60,000 bases of DNA from Cryptomeria japonica. Lineage: Eukaryota > Streptophyta > Pinopsida > Cupressales > Cupressaceae. This document shows, one piece after another, positions 10,297 through 21,190 of this stretch. Made by a program: the position numbers and the translations under genes. A model generated the notes under the pieces. The model ran no database searches and was not told the origin of the DNA. It saw nothing but the letters and a program-made list of their open reading frames with translations. Positions within the stretch are counted from its first letter, which is position 1. The number at the start of each line of letters is the position of its first letter. The stretch spans positions 162,192,849 to 162,252,848 of the forward strand of contig NC_081413.1 in the NCBI RefSeq assembly GCF_030272615.1, read 5' to 3'.

Positions 10297-11100
10297 TTCA
10301 ATAAGCATTATGTTATTTCCTTCATGTTATCTACTTGTTTTCATTGGCATGCAATATTCATACTTGTTTGTATGCAAGTCAATGTAGGTCAAAACACATT
10401 CCCTCCATTGTAGACTCACTTTGCACATTTTTCTAGATGTAATGACTAATATATAAGTGACATTACTTTACATAAAATTTGATAAATAAAATTGAACCTA
10501 CATTCGCATTCCAAAAAATCAAACATAATATTCAAATTACCTTGAATTGAATATATATATATATATACACTTCAATAAGCATTATGTTATTTCCTTCATG
10601 TTATCTACTTGTTTTCATTGGCATGCAATATTCATACTTGTTTGTAGGCAAGTCAATGTAGGTCAAAACACATTCCCTCCATTGTAGACTCACTTTGCAC
10701 ATTTTTCTAGATGTAATGACTAATATATAAGTGACATTACTTTACATAAAATTTGATAAATAAAATTGAACCTACATTCGCATTCCAAAAAATCAAACAT
10801 AATATTCAAATTACCTTGAATTGAATATATATATATATATACACTTCAATAAGCATTATGTTATTTCCTTCATGTTATCTACTTGTTTTCATTGGCATGC
10901 AATATTCATACTTGTTTGTATGCAAGTCAATGTAGGTCAAAACACATTCCCTCCATTGTAGACTCACTTTGCACATTTTTCTAGATGTAATGACTAATAT
11001 ATAAGTGACATTACTTTACATAAAATTTGATAAATAAAATTGAACCTACATTCGCATTCCAAAAAATCAAACATAATATTCAAATTACCTTGAATTGAAT
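10293..11100. repeat. Three tandem copies of a 274-bp unit
   Basis: Units start ACACTTCAATAAGC at 10293, 10567 and 10841, an exact 274-bp period. They are almost identical; one visible difference is TGTATGCAAG versus TGTAGGCAAG in the middle copy. Each unit ends in GAATTGAAT followed by an AT tract. No coding potential. Confidence 0.95.
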
Positions 11101-11590
11101 CTTCCATAGATTCACAATGTATATTTGACTCTTGAATTTTCGACTTCAAATTCAATCATAAGTCCAAGCCAATCTATTTCTTACTAATCATAAATAACCA
11201 ACTCTACAACAAAAACAATCAACTTTACAATTCAATTGAGACCTTTTCCACTAAAAGCCAAAGACTAATCATCAAATTTATCTATTGATAGTGCACACCT
11301 CACAAAAGAGATACTCAGAATTCCGCGTATCCAGCAGACGACATTTAATTAATATATGTGGAATAAGATGTTTATCACAACTACGTGTTCTATGCACGCC
11401 ACTCATAATGTCCGGCGTCGAAAGCAATTGACAGGGCAAATAAATGCACGCGACAATGAGCATAAATAGAAATTAAAGTTTCCTATCCTTCAAATCAAAG
11501 ACATTTGAAGGTGCTTTCCTACTAAACTTTGCACCTAGTAAGAAACATCAAAATTTTACCATTCATTTGATACAGATGCCCATAAATGTT

Positions 11591-11613
11591 GATCGTATCG
11601 TTAAAATACGATC
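11591..11613. other. Perfect 8-bp inverted repeat downstream of the gene
   Basis: GATCGTAT and ATACGATC flank a 7-nt spacer, about 130 bp past the stop codon of the minus-strand gene, where a 3' UTR could lie. Function unknown. Confidence 0.5.
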
Positions 11614-11741
11614 ATGCGGCCATCAAATTTGGGGAGCTTAGAATGTTCCGTTGGTCGCCCCAAACAAAACCCGATCCAGTTCTGGCAATACGGGGCCAAA
11701 TTTAGTGAATTCTTCTCCGTATAACTAGAAAGAGGACATTT

Positions 11742-12692
11742 TTATGTAGGAACTTTTAGAGACGGCACTAAATCTTCCCTTTCAACACACTGTGTTATTT
11801 TAGTACAATAAATGACAGAATCTATTGAGGACTTACAACTGTTAAATGATGTGAATAGGGCAAGAATACTGAAGCCCTTGGTTCGGCGCGTCTCCACGGC
11901 CCGCTTATTCTCCTTCACGGACTCTGATCTCTGATGAAAAGTCGCTACCTTTTTCTTTAGAATTGGCCCCTCTTCGTAATAGCTCGAAACCGACCGCTTA
12001 AGAACAGGCTTATCTACTCCATTTTCATTGCGCTTACATTGCCTGAGACGCAGGTCTTCCAGCTTCATTACAGGAGTTTTATTAATCCCCAAACTGAAAA
12101 ACTGCAGGCATCCTGACGACCTTTTACTGCGCGAACCAGACGAGAATGATGTCCAATTTGACATAGAATTAGATTTATTACTAAAAGCAGTTGAATTAAC
12201 AGGCCTCAAACCCTTCTGCGAGGCTGAGTAATTGAAGCTTCTGTAGGAAGCTTGAGAATTGTCGGAAATTGAGCTCGTCCAGTAACTTGACTTCGACTCC
12301 AGCGAATCTGATGATTCTGATCTCCACGCCTGAAGCTTTTCATTTAACAGGATCTCGTTTTGCCAGAAAGAATTGGAGTCTTTGTAAGACAAGCGATCTT
12401 TGCGTTCAGAAAGGGGAAATATAGAGCCATTGAAGATCAGATCGTCGGCAGCAGAGGTTTGGCATGCCGTTGAAATGGATCCGCCAAAGTCAAAGTCGAA
12501 ATGGAAATCTTGATGATCTGAAGATTCAGGGTTCGAAACTCTCTGCGTGCTCGCTAATTCTGCCCCTGTCCCTGCGTTGTCGCAAAGAAGCATGTCACAG
12601 AACGACAAAGTCTCCTCATCATCCGATTCCGCCATTGAACCTGCACAAACATTTTGAAAACCGCATATTCTTTCTTCATACTGAAATTCCAT
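11742..12692 (-). CDS. Plant serine-rich protein of unknown function, probable host gene
   Basis: An intact 316-codon frame with a gene-like composition unlike the transposon debris around it. The N-terminal part is acidic (ESDDEETLSFCDMLL, then FHFDFDF), followed near residue 83 by AADDLIFNGSIFPL. The middle is Ser-rich. The C-terminal third is basic (LRLRQCKR, KKKVATFHQR, KENKRAVETRR). An acidic start, an A-D-D/E-L-x-F-x-G-x-x-x-P-L box and a basic Ser-rich tail recall plant membrane-associated kinase regulator-like and DUF1645-like proteins; that resemblance is weak. The start is uncertain: an internal ATGGCG at 12635 follows a good splice acceptor (TTTGTGCAG), so a leader intron and a 297-residue product are possible. 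A GTAAGT at 11836-11831 could be a splice donor, so the last 30 or so residues may be intron. A TATA box and CT-rich leader lie upstream. Confidence 0.65.
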   Translation of the reverse strand: MEFQYEERICGFQNVCAGSMAESDDEETLSFCDMLLCDNAGTGAELASTQRVSNPESSDHQDFHFDFDFGGSISTACQTSAADDLIFNGSIFPLSERKDRLSYKDSNSFWQNEILLNEKLQAWRSESSDSLESKSSYWTSSISDNSQASYRSFNYSASQKGLRPVNSTAFSNKSNSMSNWTSFSSGSRSKRSSGCLQFFSLGINKTPVMKLEDLRLRQCKRNENGVDKPVLKRSVSSYYEEGPILKKKVATFHQRSESVKENKRAVETRRTKGFSILALFTSFNSCKSSIDSVIYCTKITQCVEREDLVPSLKVPT

Positions 12693-12892
12693 TTTTTTTC
12701 TCTTTTATGCGCTGATTAAAAATTACGAAAGAGATGGCGAAGCTTAATGTAATCGAGAATGAATGAATCTCTGGAATACTAAGAAAAGCGGCGATTACAT
12801 TCCAACTGAATTTTGGGGAGCTAAAGAGATTGATAATTGTAGAGAGAAAGTTTGAGAGGGTGGATTGAGACAGAAATATGCTTGTAATTGGG

Positions 12893-12902
12893 CATATATA
12901 AT
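12893..12902 (-). promoter_or_regulatory. TATA box of the 12 kb gene
   Basis: Minus-strand AATTATATATG lies 200 bp upstream of the first ATG and is followed about 30 nt later by a CT-rich stretch (CCACCCTCTC, CTTTCTCTCTAC), a usual plant core-promoter layout. Confidence 0.55.
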
Positions 12903-15900
12903 TCACTAATAACAAGACCTAGCCCGCTGCTTATAACACCAACTTTTATTTTTATTATTATTATTATTAATTATTATTGAATGAGTCAATTGCGTGGGGG
13001 GTTTTGATGTCATCTTCCAGAAGATTTTTACGTTAGAGGTCCCGCGGGCTTCTTTGTGAGACGTAAGGCAGGCAAAAATATGTTTCAACTTCCTGAACGA
13101 CTACTCTACTATTTTGACGAGTAAATTTATTGTTTTTAGATATATATTATATTAGAGAGGGTGGGATCTTATGAGAGATCTTGAGACTTTTTATGAATAT
13201 TTTAAAGTTGATTGCTTAGTTATCAGAAACAAGAAAGGGAATTTTAAAAGGTTGTGTATAAGAAACAGATTTTATATATAAATATATATAGATGTATATA
13301 TATACAATGTGTATATATATATATAAAATTAATATAATTAATTTTAAAAATAAAAATTATAAAATACATATTTTTTTAAAAATGTTAAACATTTTTAAAA
13401 AAATATTTGATCTCATTCTTTCATTTTAAAATAATATGTATAAAACACTTCACATAATAAGTATAATAAAACCACTAGGACAATAATAAGTTTGTGTGAT
13501 AGTTAACTGGGCATACAAAAAATGTAAATTAATGTAAACTCCAACTCTGGCTTTATTGGCAATTATAAACTCCAGCTTGGGCTTTATTGGTATTTATAAA
13601 CTAATGTAAACTCCACCTCGAAGTTGGGGAAAAGATAAAAATGTCTAAGCTTTTGTTTAAATTTGAACCGCAACCCCTGGAAAACAAAAATCACCACTTT
13701 GAAACGGTTGTTTGCAACGGGAAACCCGTTTCAGCCATCGAAATGCGAAATGGAAGTCTCTCATCGTGTTTCTCGTAACTAAGGTTGATGGTTTCATGAA
13801 TTCAATTGTGCATTTAAACTTAAAATTTTAAGTTTTGAAATTTAGAGGGATACTTGAAGATCCCGTAAATTTTAGTTAATACTTAATATTTATAAATATA
13901 TTTAATTTCACAAAAAAATTATACTACATACATCATTTGGAAAGAACAGTGAATAGGAAAGCATTATATCCAGCATTGTAAAGATTCACAACAATCAAAT
14001 ATTTAGTTTCTCCTCAATATTTTGTTGAAAATGTAAGTTTACATAAATTGGGCAGTCCTATATATGAAGAGGAAAAAATACACCTCAAAATAAGAATATA
14101 CAAGTTTCTTTACATACTTGGTTGGTTTCTCACTAGCTAAGCTCCTTGCTTGATTCAATGTGAAATCAAGAAACAAAAGGGGACAATACACTATGTTGTT
14201 TAAATGAATCTTATGCAATAAAAAAAAATAGTTTTATTTACCTATACTTTAATAACAAGATCGTTATCAATGCGTTGTGTTGTAATGAAGAATTTGAGTA
14301 TGATTCAAATTAAAGAGATATCCTTGTTTTAGTGAGGAATTGAGATTGATCCATGGTCCATATAATTTTCATAAAGAACTCTAATTGGTTCATATTGTTT
14401 TATAATAAAATGAGTGTAAATTGTATTGTAAAAATGCACAAAGGCTATTTTTTGGTTCTATTTGTTAGTTTAACTCATATACTAATTTTTACCTATGACA
14501 TGCACTACCTCATATGTGTGGAAATTTAAAATTTCAGGATCTTTCATGCTCAATAAAATTACTTGATCTACTACATGTATATTCACCATCAACAAGTTAA
14601 TACAAAATAAATGTTTAATGATGATATGACCCATGAATTGATCCTAATATATCATTTTTCTAGGCGAGAGTTCCTAACATAGGTTGCACAAAATCAAACT
14701 TATATTTATTGTATAAAAAAGTATCCACAATATCTAGAATGAGTGTGAGGGGGTTGAGGTATTATAATGTTAGTGTACAAGGATACATTACTTTTCATTA
14801 AATTGTTATGATTAATTAAAGTGAGATAGGCTCAAACCTTTACATATTCGCTAAACAGCATCACCTAGGGTGCATGAGGAATGCATGCCCAACCAAAAAA
14901 CACAAGACACCAAAACATAGTAGAAATCAATAGATGACCAGAACATGACCAAAGATGAAACAAAAAAAAAAACCAACTAGCCACTTGCCAAAGACACTTT
15001 TCTCAATATGTGAAAGCAATAATCAGATTGGACACTTTTCTCAAGAAAGGGCTAGCATTTATAATTGATGATCTCTCAAAGGTAAAGGGCCATATAATTG
15101 AAACCAAACAAATCTTTATGATATGTTGATTATTTTTGTTTAAATTCACTTTAATACAATTTGATATATCTCTACAAGGGTTAATTAGTCAATATTAGAT
15201 CAAATTAACGTGTATTTTCATAAATGATCATGATTTATACAATCTATAACTAAATAAATAAATTAATATGATCCATTGAAAAAGTTTAGTCAAATACACT
15301 TTGAAACAAAGTCAAACTAGTCAATGCAAGACTACATTAACAAGTATAATTTAAATAATACATATACATTATCTATTGCTTGAACAAGATAGCCAAAGAG
15401 ACATTCATAACATAAAAAGGTATTTATACTTTACACCTTCTCTAAACTAAAAAAACCATAAAAGTTCCAGAGTCTAATTGCAAGAGTTGTTACTTTAAAA
15501 TAAATGAAAAAATCAATTTAGCGAAGAAGAATATTTATAGCAATACTAGTCTACGACCAACCAACCTAGATCAAAATTGCATCCCTACATGCGTATTTAT
15601 ACAAGTTTCATCCAACTCCACGACACGAGTGTTTTCAACATATAAACTCAATTTGAAAAGCTCTTTTTTGTTGGCACACTTGCACATAATAGAAGTAGTT
15701 TATATAAAGCGAATTTATCTTGGATTGTATCTCAACTCATAAAACTAAGGGATATGATATCTCACACTCATGCAAGCCATTAAAGTTACAATTTTGAAAG
15801 TCTATATGCTATCTAAATCCACATGTGTGCTATATTTCCTAATACCCCAAATCACTTCGATGTTCGCGCACAACAAAAAATAACTAGAATAGTATCAAAT

Positions 15901-16711
15901 AAAAACTAATTCCAACCCAATACATGTAAACCTTAGAATGATCATACACATGTGATCTAATGGAATGTGGTTAATCATCAAATCAACAACAAGAAAATGT
16001 GATTAAGATGATGAATGATTAAAAAAACATCATAACAATGTCATGAAAGTGGATGATCAAATAATATTAAAGGTCTTTGACTTTTAGACTTTCTAACAGG
16101 GAAATCAAGGGCCAAAATGCATTAATCAATGAATGGCTATGATTTCTGGAAGATGAAGGAAGTTATTCAAGTTGTATTCATGTGACAAGTGTACCATGAG
16201 GTGTAAGAGCTAAGTGTGAAGAATGGGGGCTAGAATTTGATGAAATCTCTCAAGTGAAGGGGATTGGAAACATGTTAAAAGTAGATTAATTGGAAAGGGT
16301 GGCTTTGAGAATAATGGTGGGGATTGGACATAAGAAATAGAGGATGGATAAGGTTTGTTGCATTTTAAAAATATACCTTATAAGACAAGATTTAATTTCT
16401 TAAAAATACAAGATTTGACTTCTAAGAAGACAAGATTTATCTTCTTGCACATTCCTAATGTGGAGAATGTAAAATTAATATTTATTGAAAAGGGGATCTT
16501 TATCATAGGTGCACATGATTAAGGATTAAAAATCAATTAATTAATTATTTGATATAGTTCGAGGATTTGGGGGTAGACTAAAATTAATTATATACATATA
16601 AATTTATTTAATAATAGGGAGGAATAAAGGTGAAAGATTAAAATTAATAAAAAAATATAAATCTATTTAATGAAGGCTAAGGGATAAAGGTGAAGGATGG
16701 ATCAAGGTTCT
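12903..16711. other. AT-rich intergenic DNA without recognisable genes
   Basis: No open frame with recognisable motifs. It holds ATTATT repeats (12951-12976), a TATATA-rich block (13270-13330) and a short imperfect tandem repeat at 13535-13620 (two to three copies of an ACTCCA..CTTTATTGGCA unit). A 100-bp higher-GC island near 13665-13760 shows no feature. Confidence 0.5.
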
Positions 16712-16978
16712 TCACATAATGTGTTGGTTAAGTGGTGGTGTTGTTGTTGTGACCACCAAGGTTCAAACACCTACTAGGCCATTGTGATCGCAAGCTTGTG
16801 CCTTCATTGATCTAATATGCTCGTAGATTTGAGTCTTAGCATTGTTATATGTGGATGAGGTACCCCATTTGTGACCTCACCGGTTCATAGCATTTCATAT
16901 GGAGTCGAAAGGCATGTTGTGCCATTGTCATCAGTCACATTAAAAAGTTTACTTGACACTTAAAAAAAGGTAAAGAAT
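16712..16978 (+). mobile_element. tRNA-derived SINE candidate
   Basis: TGGTTAAGTGG (16725-16735) fits the pol III A box fully. GGTTCAAACAC (16760-16770) fits the B box with one mismatch. The 35-bp distance between their starts is tRNA-like. About 200 bp of unrelated body follow, ending in an A-rich stretch (AAAAAAAGG). No target duplication was found, so both ends are approximate. A tRNA pseudogene alone is the alternative. Confidence 0.5.
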
Positions 16979-18469
16979 TTATTAATTAAATAAATAATTA
17001 TTATTCATTTGATTGGCTAGGATAGCGTACAAGGTCAGTGCAAGTAGTTGAGTCCACTTTTTGGCCAAAAAGTGGAAGTGTTTTCCCTAATTTTCAGATT
17101 TTGCCACATTTGAGCTAAAAATTTTAAGCACTTAGAGATTGAATCTTGGAAAAAGTCAGTAATACAAAATATAGAACTTAGAGTTTAGTTTCCAAATATG
17201 TAATTTATTTTAATACCCAAATAATATAAATTGACTTTCAAAAGGGATTTCTAAAAACCACTTCTTAAAAATGCATGTTTCAGGACCATACAATGCACGT
17301 GTATCGCCCCCACTTTTTGACACAAATAAAAGTTTATTTTTAAAACCTCTTGGGAAATAATTTTTAACACACTAAATATTGATGAGCATTTTTATTTTTA
17401 TTTTTTAAATATTTTATGTTTTATTAATTTTTAATTGGGCCTAATTGTCGTTTTAAAAACTCATCATGTACGAGCCACATAATTTGACCTAAACTTATCA
17501 TTTTTTTTATTTGTTTTTTTTAAATTGAAAAGAATTTTGTGTAGATTGATGATAGAATTTTTTTTTTCAAAAAAAATTAAAATAAAAAAGTTATTAAATA
17601 AACAAGATAAACTGGTATTTCAAGTTAATGGACCAAATGTAGTACAAATTAATTAAAACAAAGAAAAAATAATCAAATTTTAAAATATATATATATATAT
17701 ATATATATGGAATCTACATAGTGAAATCTAAAATGGGTTTTAATTTGTTGAAAACTTCTATGATAATGGGCATCAAACATATGCCAGAAGTTACTATTTC
17801 ACCATGTCATTGATACAACCTTGTACTTGCAGGTCCAAGGCTAAGGGTTGGGCATTCCATGCCTTTCCCAAACCAAAACCTGATGCACATGGCAGGCTCC
17901 ATTTTCAAAATTTAAGAAACGGGACCCCGTTTTAATAAGCGGGTCCATGTTTTGTAAATGGGCCCCCATTATTTTTTTGACTTAAATAATGGGACCCAAC
18001 CCACTTTTTATTTTCGCCTCGAGTCCCCGAAGCATAAAGGGGCCCCTTTCCTAGAGGCACACTTTCCAATGCGTGCACTTCCCCCAAGGTGGGACTCAAC
18101 TTTGTTCACTTACCCTACAATCAAATGTGATTGAGCATGATAAAATTTAGGTTTCTATAACTGTTTCCCTTAGGAAGGTCATATGTGTGTATTCATAGCT
18201 TTTATTAGCTTCATCCACATAATATATCTATGTTTGTGTTGAAATTGATTTTTTCAAGGATTTAAAAGAATCTATGAACATTCAAATTGAGCATCTTCAT
18301 CAAACCCACATGTGTTATACCTTAATTTGTCCAATAATTATTTTTGGCACCAATCTACTAATCACGAGATTAAGGGTTTCTTTTTGGTAGCCCCTAGGCC
18401 AAATCACCTCTCTAGTTTGTTGAGGTTCTTTCCTCAAAATGTATGGAATTAAATAAAATATGATTTTTG
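16979..18469. other. AT-rich intergenic DNA
   Basis: No coding sequence seen. It contains an AT microsatellite (about 17684-17708), a segment of repeated GGGACCC/GGGTCC blocks (about 17920-18000) and the 14-bp palindrome AAAGGGGCCCCTTT at 18036-18049. Confidence 0.5.
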
Positions 18470-20966
18470 TGTTGGGAGTGGAATTACTCTAAGAGGGGGG
18501 TGAATAAGAGTAATGTATAAATTAATTTTTTTTTTGACTTGAAATGCATATTTAAACTGTTAACCTTGAACAAATGAGAGTGACTTATTTAGGCAATGTA
18601 ACACACTGAAAGATTGCTTTTCAATAACTTAACCAACCACAACATGAGCAGCTTAATAGACCATATTGAAGCATAATGTAAATTGTTAAAATTATGGCTA
18701 AGTGAACAACTTTTTAATGCTTTCTTTTACACGGGATATCAATAACAATAATAGCAGATTAAACTTCCTTTATGACAGATTTATCACATTCACACATTGA
18801 ACATTTGCATGACATGTTTGAACAATGAAACTTTGAACTCTCAAACAACTTGAAACAACGAAAAATGTATTAGAGCATTGCATGAACAATTTAACATACA
18901 ACAAGATGAGAGACTTGAACCTTTAAGCACAACAACTGAACACAAATAACATCACATAACACATTATTTTCTTGAGTGGAAAAACCCTCATGGGGTATAA
19001 AAAACCACTCATAAAATTTCTTTTTATTAATCCAAAGAGCACCAACTCTGTAACAATGGTGGAGCAACTTGACTCAACACCAGTTTCTGAAGCACCAACT
19101 TCATAGGAGCACCAACCCCTTTCAATGTTTCTCAATAAACAATGTAAACTATCAAGGTCCTATAACTGCAATTATATTTTGCAATTACAACATCTTAATA
19201 GTATACATCGGAATAATTTGCATTAAAGCCCATTACAATATGTATTGTTTATGCCAATACCGGATTAAAAATCTTTTGCAACTTGCAAGTATTCTCTATG
19301 TAAAACCAGAGAAAGTAATACAATCTCAGTACATCTATTTATGCAACACAAAGATATCCTCTTCATAAAACTTTTCACAAATTTTGCAAACTTTGTTTTA
19401 CAAAAAACCCTCGTAACCGAACGATGACTAAGAGCCATGCATTTATAGGGTAGAAATAAAATGAACCCCTATTTTCAATTAATTAAACATCTTTGAAACA
19501 ACTCAAAACCCTTGTATTAACTCAGGTAAACAAATTAAATACAGAATCCTTAACTATTTTCAACTTCTGTCCAAACAAATCAAAAAGACTATATGCAGAG
19601 TTCCTTAGTTTGAACTACCTCTTTCCAACTGAAGAAGAAAGGTATGAAAAATTGTTTTCATTTCCATATTTGAAATGATAGAGATCTCGGTAAGATTTTA
19701 CCTCTTTTTATGCCAGCCAAAAGTAAAAAAGAAACCACAAGAAATCTACCCAGATTACTTCCATTTCTAGCTCAACCGAGTCAAACAACCAGTCCACTTA
19801 TCGTTCCTTGTGTTTGAGTTATCTTCAACAAAGTGTCTCCATGATAATCACTCAGTTATGCAATGTAAGCAATGGTGGCTAGGGTTTCAGAAACCCTTTG
19901 TAAACAAAATGAAACAATGTCACCCTAATTTCCTTTTTGCCCAGTTTCGAATACTTTGTTAAAATGAACAATCATTTCAAGTCCGACAATACAATATTAA
20001 AAGACCATGTGAATAACCGACACAATAGGCAACACAGTTGCCACACGTACCCTGTCCATAATAAGTTCACTGTCCATGTGACCAACATTGTAATTGAATC
20101 AACTTTTAAAAACCCGATTGCCAAGACATCATTATATCATGTTGACTGCTCACAAGAATAAGTGACAAATATAATAATATGCTAAGTCACACAAAGGCTG
20201 ACAACCACATCACTCGACTATCTCAGTGGCACTATTTCAAGTCAAGTATAATATATGCATGTGATCATTACTTGTCACCAACTGTCCAAATAAACATACA
20301 AGTTGACACTAATATATTTAATTTGAGCCCGATACCATATGATATGGTCAGTTAAGTGCTATGTAAAGTTTTCACTTTGATAACAATAACATATGCATTG
20401 CAATATGACAATGATACCGAATCTATGAATGAATGCCAAGTGTAAATGATATGTCAAGAAGCTCAAACACAATGTGCTCGAACACAATATAAACAATGAA
20501 CTCCTCCAAGTATGATGTATTCATCAAGTGTAAATGTGTATGCCAAAGTATGAATCTTATGAAGCTTAAAATATCTAACACGAGAATATGAATACAATGA
20601 TAATCAAACTGTGTACATCATATTGCTTGAAAGAGCACTGCGACTATGTTCAAGAAAAACATCACAAAGAACCAAAACGGTCTGCCACCTGCACTATGAA
20701 TAGAACCTGTCACTTGCAAAGAAAGTAACCCCCTTGTCTGCACATGAATCAAACTGATCAGAATAGCCAATACATATCAACTCTGAAAGTGAACCAAAAC
20801 CAAAACAATATACTGAAACCAAGTATGTGATAATGAACTGAATATGCCAAGTATGCCAATAAACTGAATGTGTCAAGTAAGTCAAATATCAACCAAAATG
20901 CCATGAACCACAAGAGCAATCAGTTTTGACATCAAGGAAAAATATGCCACAAAGAGAAAGTCATCA
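18470..20966 (-). repeat. 3' LTR of Copia-F (about 2.5 kb)
   Basis: On the minus strand it begins TGATGACTTTC directly after the polypurine tract and ends CTCCCAACA at 18470. It has the copia LTR block GGGTTTTTCCACTC (near 18980) and a C6 run after TTATTCA close to its 3' end. Small open frames within it (for example 19069-19368) have no recognisable motifs. Confidence 0.75.
19440..19449 (-). promoter_or_regulatory. TATA box of the Copia-F LTR
   Basis: CCTATAAATG on the minus strand, in element orientation, about 1.5 kb after the LTR start. Confidence 0.45.
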
Positions 20967-20968
20967 AA

Positions 20969-20979
20969 CTCCCCCTTTG
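20969..20979 (-). promoter_or_regulatory. Polypurine tract of Copia-F
   Basis: AAAGGGGGAGT on the minus strand immediately before the LTR, the expected plus-strand primer site. Confidence 0.8.
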
Positions 20980-21190
20980 TCCATGATGGCAAAAACCAAA
21001 CTAGTTGAACCAACATCATAATATTTCTCCCGATTTTTTGTCACAAGGACAAAGGAGGAGGTTGTGAAAGGCCAAGAAATAAAACCATAGCAGCTGAAGA
21101 TAGAGCAAGAAAGTAGCAAAAAGGTACCAAAGTGAGCAAAATTAGGCTACTAAGAGAGATAAAAGCTCTCCCTAAATCCATGATAAAACA

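Noticed and set aside
10198-10413. Open frame with an Ile-Tyr repeat
   Set aside because: It is the (AT)43 microsatellite read as codons.
18036-18049. 14-bp palindrome AAAGGGGCCCCTTT as a regulatory site
   Set aside because: Isolated, no gene nearby, and no second copy; kept only as a note in the spacer entry.
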